Part shown: piece after piece, positions 11,032 to 19,344 of the stretch
Layout: the number at the start of each line of letters is the position of its first letter
Numbering within the stretch: position 1 is the first letter of the stretch
Assembly: GCA_903889245.1 (NCBI GenBank)
Contig: CAISWQ010000065.1
Span: 1-64,000, forward strand
Reading direction: 5' to 3'
From: an uncultured Lentisphaerota bacterium
GTDB taxonomy: Bacteria; Verrucomicrobiota; Kiritimatiellia; CAIQIC01
Length of the DNA: 64,000 nt
Made by a program: the position numbers and the translations under genes
Notes under the pieces: model-generated
Seen by the model: only the letters and a program-made list of their open reading frames with translations
Told to the model about the DNA's origin: nothing
Databases searched by the model: none

Positions 11032-12624
11032 ATGCCAAGAAAGACGACCATGCTTGATCCAAACCCAAATCCACTATCCCTGCCGGAGTTATTTCAGAAC
11101 AACCTCGCGCGGTGCGCCGATAAGCCGGCGATTTTCTTTGGCGGGCGCGTGCTGACGTTCGCCGAGTTCGACCGGTTGAGCGCCAACGTCGCCGGCGCGC
11201 TGGCGGCGCGCGGCGTCGGCCGCGGCGACCGCATCGGCCTCTACTGCCCGAACTCCGACGCCTTCGCCATCGCCTACTTCGGCATCCTCAAGGCCGGCGC
11301 GGCGGTCGTCCCGCTGAACCTGCTGCTCAATCCGAAGGAGGTCGCCTTCATCCTGAACGACGCCGGGGCCAAGGCGCTGCTCTACCACGAGGCCTTCGCG
11401 CCCGCCGTCGCCGCGCTGCGCGGCAGCGTTCCCGGCCTCGCCTTCCTTGCCTGCATCGGCGCGGGCAATCCGCTGAACGATCTTCCTTTTTCAGCCTTCA
11501 CCATCAGCTATCAACCATTCGCCATGCCCACGCTCGATCCCGCCGGGGATCTCGTCGCCATCATCTACACCTCCGGCACCACTGGCCGGCCGAAGGGCGC
11601 GATGCTGACGCACCGCAACCTCTTCTTCAACACCTTGAGCGTGCAGCAGGCGCTCCAGCTCCAGCCGGGCCAGGAAATTTTCATCACCGTGCTGCCGATG
11701 TTCCATGCCTTCGCCGCCACGGCGTGCATGCTCTCGCCGCTCCTCTACGGCAACGCCATCGTGCCGTTGCCGAAGTTCGACCCCGGCCAGGTCGCCGACG
11801 CCATCGCCGCGACACGCGCGACGATCTTCTGCGGCGTACCGAGTATGTTCACCAGCCTGCTCCGCCTGCCCGACGCCGCCGTGCCCAAGTTCGCCAGCCT
11901 GCGCTACGCCGTCTCCGGCGGCGCCGCGCTGCCCGTCGCGGTGCTCAAGCAGTTCGAGCAGAAATTCGGCAAGGTGATTTACGAGGGCGATGGCCCCACC
12001 GAGTGCTCGCCGGTGACGTGCGTCAATCCCATCGGCGGCCGCGCCAAGCCCGGCACCGTCGGCCGGCCCGTCCCGTTCGTCGAGATGCAGATTCGCGACG
12101 ACGCCGGCGTCGAACTCCCGCGCGGCCAGATCGGCGAAATCTGCGTGCGCGGCCCGAACGTCATGCAGGGCTACTGGAAACTGCCCGACGAAACGCGCGA
12201 CGCCTTCTTCGGCGAATGGTTCCGCACCGGCGACCTCGGCTGCGTGGACGCCGACGGCTACTTCAGCATCGTGGACCGCAAGAAGGACATGATCATCGTC
12301 AACGGCATGAACGTCTATCCGCGCATCATCGAGGAGTTGCTCTACCGGCATCCCGCCGTGCGCGAGGCCGCGGTCGTCGGCGAGCCGGACGAACTCCACG
12401 GCGAAATCCCCGTCGCCTTCGTCGTGCTCAAGGAAAATGCCGCGGCTACCGCCGCCGACCTCCGCGCCTTCTGCCGCGAACAGCTCGGCCGCCATGAAGT
12501 GCCGCGCAAGGTCTTCTTCCGGCCGGAGCTGCCCAAGAACGCCGCCGGGAAAATCCTCAAGCGCGAGCTGCGCGCCGCCGGCGAACTCGAACGCGGCGTG
12601 GATAGCCGCCAGCCCGGCGGTTGA
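11032..12624 (+). CDS. AMP-forming acyl-CoA synthetase (long-chain fatty-acid-CoA-ligase-like)
   Basis: 530 residues; a second in-frame ATG at 11050 is an alternative start. The adenylation motif YTSGTTGRPKGAMLTH, the YEGDGPTECSP block, the WFRTGDLG motif and the C-terminal PKNAAGKILKREL lysine motif are all present, so the enzyme should be active. It would activate a fatty acid or other carboxylate with ATP and CoA in the cytoplasm or at the inner face of the membrane. Chain length cannot be predicted. No lipid genes lie next to it. Confidence 0.9.
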   Translation: MPRKTTMLDPNPNPLSLPELFQNNLARCADKPAIFFGGRVLTFAEFDRLSANVAGALAARGVGRGDRIGLYCPNSDAFAIAYFGILKAGAAVVPLNLLLNPKEVAFILNDAGAKALLYHEAFAPAVAALRGSVPGLAFLACIGAGNPLNDLPFSAFTISYQPFAMPTLDPAGDLVAIIYTSGTTGRPKGAMLTHRNLFFNTLSVQQALQLQPGQEIFITVLPMFHAFAATACMLSPLLYGNAIVPLPKFDPGQVADAIAATRATIFCGVPSMFTSLLRLPDAAVPKFASLRYAVSGGAALPVAVLKQFEQKFGKVIYEGDGPTECSPVTCVNPIGGRAKPGTVGRPVPFVEMQIRDDAGVELPRGQIGEICVRGPNVMQGYWKLPDETRDAFFGEWFRTGDLGCVDADGYFSIVDRKKDMIIVNGMNVYPRIIEELLYRHPAVREAAVVGEPDELHGEIPVAFVVLKENAAATAADLRAFCREQLGRHEVPRKVFFRPELPKNAAGKILKRELRAAGELERGVDSRQPGG

Positions 12625-12678
12625 AATAAACCACGCCCTCGCGCGTTGGGCCTTGTGTCCGGTGCGAAGGAGTCAGCC

Positions 12679-13158
12679 CTGAAAACATATCAGCGCGGTT
12701 TCGTCGCAATGCTGTTGAGCGCCCTGCTGGGGATGCTGGCGCCGGCGGCGGAGAAAACCACCAAGGACGCTGGCGAGAAACCCGCGGCCGGGAAGAAGGA
12801 GTCCGCGCTGGCGGGCGAATGGAAAATCACCTGCGTCGGCAAGCAAGGTAACATGGGCCAGAAAGCGGCGGCCATGAGCCAGAGCTTCGTGCTGACCTTC
12901 AACGAAAAAGCGGTCAAGGGCAAAGCCATCGAGGGCAAGCCGTTCGGTTTCGACATCGTCAGCTCGCGCTACACCGAGGCCAAGCCCGGCGGCAACGTCA
13001 GCTTCACGACCACCTACAAGAAGATGAGCAACGTGCCGATCAACTGGCACGGCAAGTTGAGCGAGGATGGCACGCAGATCACCGACGGCAAGTTCTCGTT
13101 CATGCTCGGCTCCGGCACCTTCACCGCCGAAAAGAAATCCTCCGGCGACGCCAGGTAG
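12679..13158 (+). CDS. small secreted protein of unknown function, probable CTG start
   Basis: The reading frame has no suitable ATG before its signal peptide. A perfect AAGGAG (12667-12672) lies six bases before CTG 12679, giving (M)KTYQRGFVAMLLSALLGMLAPAAE, a textbook signal peptide with an AxA-type end. An ATG at 12709 would cut the signal short, and a TTG at 12646 would add a non-matching extension. The mature part (about 135 residues) starts Lys-rich and continues as a beta-rich domain (LAGEWKITCVGKQGN ... FSFMLGSGTFTAEKK) that looks like a lipocalin-like or substrate-interaction domain. No family is recognised with confidence. Confidence 0.65.
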   Translation: MKTYQRGFVAMLLSALLGMLAPAAEKTTKDAGEKPAAGKKESALAGEWKITCVGKQGNMGQKAAAMSQSFVLTFNEKAVKGKAIEGKPFGFDIVSSRYTEAKPGGNVSFTTTYKKMSNVPINWHGKLSEDGTQITDGKFSFMLGSGTFTAEKKSSGDAR

Positions 13159-13164
13159 GCTCTG

Positions 13165-13330
13165 TTTTCCAGGGCTTGGAAAACTCCGCGCGCTTTTTTC
13201 CAAGCCTTGGAAGATCCGGCCCGTTTTTTTCCCAAGGCTTGGAAAAAGCGGCCCTCGACACTTTCCTTCTGTCCCCGGCGGTCGGGCCGACCGCCCTCCA
13301 CCAATCGCCTCATGGAGGGCGGCGGGCCTC
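13165..13330. repeat. dyad repeat array and GC-rich hairpin downstream of the small secreted gene
   Basis: Three dyad copies (13165-13183, 13194-13212, 13224-13247) follow the stop codon within 7 bp. A CCCTCCA...TGGAGGG hairpin with GC-rich flanks at about 13291-13330 resembles the one at 5826-5858. This begins a 410-bp stretch (13159-13568) without an intact gene that also holds an AraC remnant and two more dyads. Confidence 0.8.
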
Positions 13331-13385
13331 CGCCGCCGATAAACAAGCCCGGCGCGACTCAAGGCCGGGTGGGTGATGAGCCGCG

Positions 13386-13430
13386 TCAGAGGCCGCGGGT
13401 GTGGGCGCGGTAGGCGGAGGGCCAGTGGCC
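13386..13430 (-). pseudogene. remnant of an AraC-type regulator C-terminus
   Basis: Read on the minus strand, these bases encode GHWPSAYRAHTRGL followed by TGA. The intact regulator at 14038-15174 ends in GHWPSAHRAELRHL at the equivalent place, so this is the last 14 codons of a paralogue. Upstream similarity stops abruptly at 13431, where dyad-repeat-like DNA begins. The rest of the gene has been lost, apparently at the repeat boundary. Confidence 0.7.
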
Positions 13431-13455
13431 GGACCTTGGAAATTATCCCGCGAGG

Positions 13456-13506
13456 TTTTCCAAGCCATGGAAAAAATGCGCCGGAAACGTCCAAGGTTTG
13501 GAAAAC
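13456..13506. repeat. two dyad repeats abutting the AraC remnant
   Basis: Copies lie at 13456-13475 (central CCATGG variant) and about 13490-13506 (CCAAGGTTTGG). A half copy (CCTTGGAAA) at 13434-13442 touches the break point of the AraC remnant. Confidence 0.65.
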
Positions 13507-13539
13507 ACCCACCCCCGCCACAGATTCAGCTTTCAGCGG

Positions 13540-13602
13540 GAGCTAACGAAGCCATTGAGGCGCGAGCTTTAGCGAGTCGCCTCCGATGGCTGGTTCGGGG
13601 CC
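13540..13602 (-). other. attC-like imperfect hairpin (candidate integron cassette site)
   Basis: On the minus strand the segment runs from CCGAACCAGCCAT near 13601-13587 to ATGGCTTCGTTAGCT near 13555-13541. The inner arms AGCCATCGGAGGCG and CGCCTCAATGGCT pair with one extra base in one arm, as attC sites do with extrahelical bases. The outer ends read CGAAC and GTTAGC, close to the RYYYAAC/GTTRRRY boxes. It overlaps the 3' end of the lipoprotein gene, the normal place for attC behind a cassette gene. No integrase is in the window. Confidence 0.45.
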
Positions 13603-13874
13603 TTCTGTTTCTTGGCTGCTTGGAGTCTTTCTCGGAACCCGGAACTCAGACCAGCCGCCTCTGTGTACAGGATTTCCTCACTCCAGCTCTTTCCAAACAA
13701 AGGAGCGGACTTCCGCAGGAGATATGCCTTGCCATCTGCCTCGCCTATGTACTCGGCCCAATGAAAGGTTTGGATCAAGCCAGTTTCGATTTCAAATTGC
13801 TTGGGCGAGACGTGATGAACACTGGCACATCCGGCCAGCACGAGCAGTCCCAACGCTATTGAATATGCCTTCAT
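13569..13874 (-). CDS. small lipoprotein of unknown function
   Basis: 101 residues from ATG 13874, which has an AGGAAGGTGG ribosome site. MKAYSIALGLLVLAGCASVHH is a lipoprotein signal with lipobox LAGC, so the mature protein is anchored at the inner or outer membrane. The remaining 80 residues (including FHWAEYIGEADGKAYLLRKSAPLFGKSWSEEILYTEAA) match no family I recognise. The last eight codons (NQPSEATR) lie inside the attC-like hairpin, suggesting that the gene arrived as a cassette. It is less GC-rich than its surroundings. Confidence 0.7.
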   Translation of the reverse strand: MKAYSIALGLLVLAGCASVHHVSPKQFEIETGLIQTFHWAEYIGEADGKAYLLRKSAPLFGKSWSEEILYTEAAGLSSGFRERLQAAKKQKAPNQPSEATR

Positions 13875-14037
13875 TTCCACCTTCCTCGAACAGTGTTGTT
13901 GGACGAACTTCAAGTTGTGTTTATGCGGTTTCAGTTTCCGCTCACGACGGCAGGTTAAAGAGACCTTGGCTCTAAGGCAAGGCGGGAAAGGAACCGTGTT
14001 ATCGGGCTTGGGCGGCGGCCTCTGGCGGGGTGTGGCG

Positions 14038-15174
14038 TCAGAGGTGACGCAGCTCGGCCCGGTGCGCGGAGGGCCAGTGGCCGGTGTGCTGGCGGAAGGC
14101 GCGGCTGAAGCTGGCCGCGGTGCCGTAGCCGCAGGCGCGCGCGATCGCGGCGATGGTCTGCGCGGGATCGGCCAGCAGCGCGCGCGCCTGGTTCATCCGC
14201 ACGCGCAGCAATTCCTCACGCGCAGTCCGCCCCAGCGCCGCGGCAAAGCGCCGGTCCAGCGTGCGGCGCGCGACGTTCAGCGACTGCGCCACGTGCTTCA
14301 CGCCGATCAGGTTCCCCGCCTGCGCGCGGATGAACCCGGCGGCGTCCTTCACCAGCGTATCCTCGACGGCGACCAGATCGGTCGAACCGCGCGCGACGAC
14401 GCCGGTTGGCTGGACCTGGCGATGCGGCTCCCTGATCTTTTTCCTGGCCAGCGCCTGCGCGAGCAGGTGCGCCGCCTCGTAGCCGAGGCGCGGCGTGGGG
14501 AAGCTGACGCTGGAAAGCGTCGGCGAGCTGACCTCGCACATGAGTTCGTCGTTGCCGATGCCGAGCACGGCGACCTGCTGCGGCACGGCGAGCTGGGCGG
14601 CGCGGCAGGCGGCGAGGACGCGCTCGCCAAGTTTGTCATCGAAGACCAGCACGCCGACCGGCTGGGGCAGTTGCCGGAGCCAGCGCAGCAGCGGTTCGAG
14701 GTCCGCTTCGCCCTCGCTGACGGCATCGGCGAACGCGGCGAGCTTTTTCCCTCCGAGCGCGGCGGCGAGGCTGGCGCGGCGCTGCTCCGAGGCGAGCCGG
14801 CCTTTCGCGCCGCAGTAGGCGACGTGTTTGAGCCCGGCCTGCGCAAAGTGCTCCACCGCGAGCCGCGCGACGGCGGCGTTATCGAGGCTGACGGTCATCG
14901 GCACGGCCAGTTCGCCGAAGGCCGTGTCCACCAGCGGAATCTTTTGCGCGCGCGCGGCGGCGAGCAGCCAGCGGTCGGCGATATAGGCGATGACGCCATC
15001 GGGCTGGAGGCGCACGACCTCGCGCGCGGCGGCGCGGCCGGTGTGGCGGACGAGCAGCATCCGCCAGCCGGGCCGGCGCAGGTATTGCGCGACGCCGTGC
15101 AGGCGGCTGCGGCCCGCGCCGTCGCGCGTATCAATGCAGACGGCGACGGCGGGCGGCTGGGCGGCGGGCTTCAT
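14038..15174 (-). CDS. XylR-type regulator: LacI-like ligand domain plus AraC helix-turn-helix
   Basis: 378 residues. Residues 1-270 form a periplasmic-binding-protein-like sensor (AVAVCIDTRDGAG ... LGIGNDELMCEVSSPTLSSV), and the C-terminal 100 residues are an AraC-type double helix-turn-helix (VKHVAQSLNVARRTLDRRFAAALGRT ... IARACGYGTAASFSRAFRQHTGHWPS). The start is ATG 15174; the frame stays open upstream to 16035, but that part overlaps the SDR gene on the other strand. It is divergent from the sugar-acid operon at 15289 and probably controls it in response to a sugar or sugar acid. Confidence 0.9.
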   Translation of the reverse strand: MKPAAQPPAVAVCIDTRDGAGRSRLHGVAQYLRRPGWRMLLVRHTGRAAAREVVRLQPDGVIAYIADRWLLAAARAQKIPLVDTAFGELAVPMTVSLDNAAVARLAVEHFAQAGLKHVAYCGAKGRLASEQRRASLAAALGGKKLAAFADAVSEGEADLEPLLRWLRQLPQPVGVLVFDDKLGERVLAACRAAQLAVPQQVAVLGIGNDELMCEVSSPTLSSVSFPTPRLGYEAAHLLAQALARKKIREPHRQVQPTGVVARGSTDLVAVEDTLVKDAAGFIRAQAGNLIGVKHVAQSLNVARRTLDRRFAAALGRTAREELLRVRMNQARALLADPAQTIAAIARACGYGTAASFSRAFRQHTGHWPSAHRAELRHL

Positions 15175-15204
15175 GCGCGGAGAGGCTAAGCGGCCGTGTC
15201 CAAA

Positions 15205-15239
15205 ATTGCAATGCGCATGACGCAATAAGGCAATTGACG
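15205..15239. promoter_or_regulatory. candidate operator and promoter between regulator and sugar-acid operon
   Basis: The 114-bp divergent gap holds an ATGCGCAT palindrome (15211-15218) flanked by ATTGC (15205-15209) and GCAAT (15222-15226). It is followed by TTGACG at 15234-15239, a good -35 element, with only a weak TAGCCT 17 bp later. A site where the adjacent XylR-type regulator binds is the natural reading, but this is inference. Confidence 0.4.
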
Positions 15240-15288
15240 GCTGGGCAGCGCGCCCGTAGCCTCGCGGGCGTTGCGAAAAAGGTGCGTC

Positions 15289-16059
15289 ATGCGTTTCAAA
15301 AACAAGTTCGTGCTGGTGACGGGGGCGGGACAGAACACGGGGCTGGGCCTCGCGGCGGCGTTCGCCAAGGCGGGCGCGACCGTGTTCCTCAATGACCGGA
15401 CCGCGGAGTCCGTCGCCGGAGCGCTCGCGGCGCTGCGGCGACGCGGGCTGAAGAAACTCGTCGGCGTCCCGGCCGATATCGGCATCCCCGCCGAGGTCGC
15501 GGCGCTGTTCCGGCAGATCAGGGCGCAGGCCGGGCGGCTGGACGTGGTGGTGAATAACGCCGCGCACCTGGGGCTGGGCCATACCGCGCTCGAAATGCCG
15601 GTGGAATTCTTCGCGCAGGTGGTGCGGGTCAACCTGGTCGGCACCTTCCACGTGGCGCAGCAGGCGGCGCGGCTGATGGGCCGGCGCGGCGGCACCATCA
15701 TCAACATCGCCTCGAACGTCTCGACGCGCGCGATCCAGAAGCGCTGCGCCTACGTCGCCAGCAAGGGCGGCGTGGACGCGCTCACGCTCGCGCTGGCGAG
15801 CGAGCTCGGCCCGCTCGGCATCCGCGTGAATGCCATCGCGCCCGGCTATATCCACTCCGACCGCTGGAAGACATTGCCGACTGCACACGCGCAGCGGCGC
15901 CGCGCAAACATCCCGCTTGGCCGCGAGGCCACGCCGGAGGATATCGCGAACGCGGCGCTCTTCCTCGCTTCCAGCGACGCGGCCAACATCACCGGCGCGC
16001 GCCTGGTCGTCGATGGCGGCTGCTCCGCCCAACACCTGCCCCGGGACATTGACGTGTGA
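15289..16059 (+). CDS. short-chain dehydrogenase/reductase
   Basis: 256 residues from ATG 15289. Classical SDR features are visible: the nucleotide loop TGAGQNTGLG, NNAAH, the catalytic Ser region IINIASNVS, YVASK with catalytic Tyr and Lys, and the C-terminal ITGARLVVDGG. It oxidises or reduces a hydroxyl or keto group with NAD(P). As first gene of the operon with an MFS transporter, a lactonase-like protein and a galactonate-dehydratase-like enzyme, it probably acts on a sugar or sugar acid. Its stop overlaps the GTG start of the transporter. Confidence 0.9.
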   Translation: MRFKNKFVLVTGAGQNTGLGLAAAFAKAGATVFLNDRTAESVAGALAALRRRGLKKLVGVPADIGIPAEVAALFRQIRAQAGRLDVVVNNAAHLGLGHTALEMPVEFFAQVVRVNLVGTFHVAQQAARLMGRRGGTIINIASNVSTRAIQKRCAYVASKGGVDALTLALASELGPLGIRVNAIAPGYIHSDRWKTLPTAHAQRRRANIPLGREATPEDIANAALFLASSDAANITGARLVVDGGCSAQHLPRDIDV

Positions 16060-17345
16060 GCGAGACCATCCAACCGGTTACCGCGCGCCCGCGTTACAAG
16101 TGGGAACTGCTCGCGCTGCTGTTCTGCGCGTTCTTCTTCCACCAGGGCGACCGCGCGATCTACGGCGTCGTCCTCTCGGCGATCAAGGGCGAGCTCGGCC
16201 TCTCCGATAGCCAGCTTGGGATGGTCGGCACCGTGCTCTTCGCCACGCTCGCGGTGATGATGCCCATCGCCGGCTACCTCGGCGACCTCTGGAACCGCAA
16301 GCGCATCATCATCGGCAGCCTCCTGTTCTGGAGCGCGGCGACGATGTGCACCGGGTTCGCCGGCGGACTCGCCGCGCTGATCGCGCTCCGCAGCGTGGCG
16401 ACCGCGGGCGGCGAATCGTTCTACGCGCCCGCCGCCTATCCGCTGCTCGCTGCGCACCACGTGCGGACGCGCGCGCTGGCGCTCTCCATCCACCAGGCGT
16501 CGCTCTACATCGGCGTGATGGTCAGCGGCTTTCTTGGCGGCTACATCGCGGACCAGTGGGGCTGGCGCTCGGCCTTCTACGTCTTCGGTGGCGGCGGCCT
16601 TGTACTCGGCGCGATTTTGATGTGGCGGCTGCTCGACGCGCCGCCGCCCGCCGCGCAGCTTGCCGCCGGCGCGCGCATCAGCGTGTGGGAGGCGCTCGGC
16701 GCGGTCTTCCGCTCGCCCACCGCGCTGCTGCTGACCGCGGGCTTCACCGCGATTGTTTTCGTCAACAACGCCTACGTCGTCTGGGCGCCGGTCTTCCTCC
16801 AGGAACGGTTCCAGCTCAACCAGACGCAGGCCGGCGGCTATGCCATGTTCTTCCACCACCTCGCCGCACTGCTCGCGATCATCGGCGGCGGCTGGCTCTC
16901 CGACCGGCTGGCCGTGGCGCGCCCGGTGTTCCGCCTGCAACTGATGGCGACCGCAATGCTGCTGGGCGCGCCGGTGATCTTCCTGCTCGGCCGCGCGGGC
17001 GACCTCGTGCTGGCGTGCGGCCTGATGGCCGGCTTCGGTCTGTTCCGCGGGCTCTACGAGGCGAACACCCACGCCGCGCTGTTCCAGGTTATCGCACCGC
17101 GTTACCGCGCCTCGGCGGTCGGCATCATGACGATGCTCGCGTTCCTCGTCGGCTCGCTCGCGCCGCTGCTGCTCGGCCATCTGCGCGAAACGCTGCCCGC
17201 CGGCCAGGGCCTGGGCGTCGGCTTCTCCGCCATCTCTGGCGCGTACCTGCTCGGCGGACTCGCGCTCGTCGCGGCGATCCTCTTCACCTTCCGGCGCGAC
17301 CACTGTCCCGAAGATGCGTCGCAGGCCATCACCGGAGGCCATTGA
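16056..17345 (+). CDS. MFS transporter, probably for a sugar acid
   Basis: 429 residues with about twelve hydrophobic segments. GTG 16056 overlaps the SDR stop. The loop after TM2 (GYLGDLWNRKRIIIGS) matches the MFS G-x-L-D-R-x-x-R-R motif, and ESFYAPAAYPLLA resembles the TM4 region of the anion:cation symporter group (hexuronate and galactonate carriers). Position in the operon supports uptake of the substrate handled by the neighbouring enzymes. The exact substrate is not visible. Confidence 0.87.
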   Translation: MSETIQPVTARPRYKWELLALLFCAFFFHQGDRAIYGVVLSAIKGELGLSDSQLGMVGTVLFATLAVMMPIAGYLGDLWNRKRIIIGSLLFWSAATMCTGFAGGLAALIALRSVATAGGESFYAPAAYPLLAAHHVRTRALALSIHQASLYIGVMVSGFLGGYIADQWGWRSAFYVFGGGGLVLGAILMWRLLDAPPPAAQLAAGARISVWEALGAVFRSPTALLLTAGFTAIVFVNNAYVVWAPVFLQERFQLNQTQAGGYAMFFHHLAALLAIIGGGWLSDRLAVARPVFRLQLMATAMLLGAPVIFLLGRAGDLVLACGLMAGFGLFRGLYEANTHAALFQVIAPRYRASAVGIMTMLAFLVGSLAPLLLGHLRETLPAGQGLGVGFSAISGAYLLGGLALVAAILFTFRRDHCPEDASQAITGGH

Positions 17346-17346
17346 G

Positions 17347-18105
17347 ATGAGCCCGCGCATCACCTGGCTGGGGCAGTCGGGTTATCTGCTGGAGAGCGCG
17401 GGCCACCGCCTCGTGCTCGATCCCTATTTCAGCGACGCCGTCGAGCGCCTGCAGGGACTGCGCCGGCTGGTTCCCCCACCCTGCCCCGCCGCCGAGTTGC
17501 AACCCGATGCGCTACTGATCACGCACGACCACCTCGATCATTTCGATGAAGAAACCTTCGCCGCCATCATGCAGAGCGCGCCGCGCTGCCAGTTGATCGG
17601 CCCCGCCAGCGTGCTGCGGCACGCAGAGAAAATCGGCCTGCCCGCCGCGCGCCTGACGCCGTTCGCCCGTGGCGCCACGGTGACCGCGGGCGGCTTCACC
17701 CTCACCGCGACGCCCGCGCAGCACAGCGACGCCGCAGCCATTGGTTTGCTGGTGGAGGCCGGCGCGCTGCTGCTGTGGTTCAGCGGCGATACGCTCTACG
17801 CGCCGGACCTGGCGGCGCAGCTTCGCGCGCTCGCGCGCCGCGCGCGCCGCGCGCCGGACGTCGCCTGCATCTGCATCAACGGCAAGCTCGGCAACATGAA
17901 CGCAGACGAGGCCGTCACGTTGATGATGGAACTCCGGCCGCGCCTCGCCATCCCCACGCACTACGGCATGTTCGCGGAGAACACCGCCGACCCCGCCGCG
18001 TTCCTCGCCGCCTGCCGGCAGCGCGGACTGGCGGCGGCCGCGCTGCCGTATGGCCGCGCCATCCGCATCGCAGAACTTTTCCAAGCCACCGAGGTTCCCG
18101 CATGA
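17347..18105 (+). CDS. metallo-beta-lactamase-fold hydrolase, UlaG-like
   Basis: 252 residues starting 1 bp after the transporter stop. The metal motif ITHDHLDHFDEE is the HxHxDH signature; a second ligand block is WFSGDTLY, and IPTHYGMF supplies a later His. UlaG-type members open L-ascorbate-6-phosphate lactone, and others are general metal-dependent hydrolases. In this operon a sugar lactonase feeding the dehydratase is the obvious role, but that is inference. Its TGA overlaps the next ATG. Confidence 0.83.
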   Translation: MSPRITWLGQSGYLLESAGHRLVLDPYFSDAVERLQGLRRLVPPPCPAAELQPDALLITHDHLDHFDEETFAAIMQSAPRCQLIGPASVLRHAEKIGLPAARLTPFARGATVTAGGFTLTATPAQHSDAAAIGLLVEAGALLLWFSGDTLYAPDLAAQLRALARRARRAPDVACICINGKLGNMNADEAVTLMMELRPRLAIPTHYGMFAENTADPAAFLAACRQRGLAAAALPYGRAIRIAELFQATEVPA

Positions 18106-19289
18106 AGATCACCGCGCTTCAAACCCATATCTGCCACGCCTACCGGACGAACTGGGTGTTCGTCAAAGTCCTGACGGACTCCGGTCTGCACGGCGTCGGC
18201 GAGTCCACGCTCGAACACCGCGAGCAGACCGTCGCACAGGCGGTGCGCGAGCTGGAGCGCACGCTCCTCGGCAAGGACCCGCACAACATCGAGGCGCTGT
18301 GGCACCAAATCTATCGCGACGCCTACTGGCGCGGCGGCGCGGTGCTGATGAGCGCGCTCTCCGGCGTCGAGATGGCGCTATGGGACATCAAGGGCAAGGC
18401 GCTCGGCGTGCCCGTCTGGCAACTGCTCGGCGGCAAGGTGCGCGATGCGATTCCCTGCTACGCCAACGGCTGGTTCGCGCCCGCGAAGACACCCGACGAA
18501 TTTGCGGAGAAGGCGAAGCTCGCGGTGCAAGCCGGCTTCCGCGGCCTGAAGTGGGACCCGTTCGGCGCCGCTTACCTGGAGATTGATAAGCGCGGCCTGC
18601 GCGAGGCGCTCGCGTGCGTCGGGGCGGTCGTCGCCGCCGTCGGGCCGGAGGTGGATATCCTGATCGAGGGCCATGGCCGCTTCAACGTGCCCACCGCGAT
18701 CCGCATCGCGCACGCGCTGGAGGATTTCGATATCCACTGGTTCGAGGAGCCGATTCCGCCCGACAACCTTGAGGCGCTGGCCGAGGTCAAGCTGCGGACG
18801 CGCGTGCCGATCGCGGCGGGCGAGCGCCTCTACAGCCGCTGGGACTACCAGCGCTTCTTCGCGCTGCGCTGCGCCGACTTCGCACAGCCGGACGTCAGCC
18901 ACGTCGGCGGCATCATGGAGGTGAAGAAGATCGCGGCGCAGGCCGAGGCCAACCACCTCGCCATCTGCCCGCACAACCCGAGCGGGCCGGTCGCCAACGC
19001 TGCGGGCCTGCAGCTCGCCGCGTGCGTACCGAACTTCTCGGTGCTCGAAACCATGAGCGCCGATGTGCCCCATCGCCGCGAGATCAGCACCGAGCAGATT
19101 GTGTTCGAGAACGGCGCCATGAAGATCCCCGACGCGCCCGGCCTCGGCATCGACCTGAACATTTCGGCCATGGCCGCGCATCCCTACGACCCGCGCGACC
19201 TGCGCCACTACAACGGCCAGCTCACCAACATCCGCCCGCCGGACGCCACCGGCTACTTCGGGAAAAATGCCAAACGGAAAACCAAATAA
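18102..19289 (+). CDS. enolase-superfamily sugar-acid dehydratase, galactonate-dehydratase-like
   Basis: 395 residues. It belongs to the mandelate racemase/muconate lactonizing family. Visible active-site blocks are ILIEGHGRF (metal ligand Glu plus His), HWFEEPIPPDN, IAAGERLYSRWDYQRF, DVSHVGGIMEVKKIA and the catalytic-His motif ICPHNPSGP, closest to D-galactonate dehydratase. The reaction would be loss of water from an aldonic acid to a 2-keto-3-deoxy acid. The ATG at 18102 overlaps the preceding stop; a longer frame running back to 17775 only shadows the previous gene. It is the last gene of the regulator-linked operon. Confidence 0.9.
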   Translation: MKITALQTHICHAYRTNWVFVKVLTDSGLHGVGESTLEHREQTVAQAVRELERTLLGKDPHNIEALWHQIYRDAYWRGGAVLMSALSGVEMALWDIKGKALGVPVWQLLGGKVRDAIPCYANGWFAPAKTPDEFAEKAKLAVQAGFRGLKWDPFGAAYLEIDKRGLREALACVGAVVAAVGPEVDILIEGHGRFNVPTAIRIAHALEDFDIHWFEEPIPPDNLEALAEVKLRTRVPIAAGERLYSRWDYQRFFALRCADFAQPDVSHVGGIMEVKKIAAQAEANHLAICPHNPSGPVANAAGLQLAACVPNFSVLETMSADVPHRREISTEQIVFENGAMKIPDAPGLGIDLNISAMAAHPYDPRDLRHYNGQLTNIRPPDATGYFGKNAKRKTK

Positions 19290-19297
19290 GCGCGGCC

Positions 19298-19313
19298 GGG
19301 AACAGTTGTTCCC
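19298..19313. terminator. possible terminator hairpin after the sugar-acid operon
   Basis: GGGAACAGTTGTTCCC forms a 7-bp stem with a two-base loop nine bases after the dehydratase stop. No T-run follows, so a rho-independent terminator is only a guess. Confidence 0.35.
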
Positions 19314-19344
19314 TGGATTCGAGGGACACGACGGAATCCATATT

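Noticed and set aside
13014-13521. Open frames across 13014-13521 on both strands
   Set aside because: They read through palindromic repeats, which lack stops in several frames, and have no ribosome sites or domain content.
15175-16035. N-terminal extension of the XylR-type regulator
   Set aside because: The frame is open, but it overlaps the SDR gene on the other strand and adds no recognisable domain; ATG 15174 begins the ligand domain.
17775-18101. N-terminal extension of the dehydratase
   Set aside because: The extra 109 codons are a shifted reading of the UlaG-like gene; ATG 18102 with a 4-bp overlap is the natural start.
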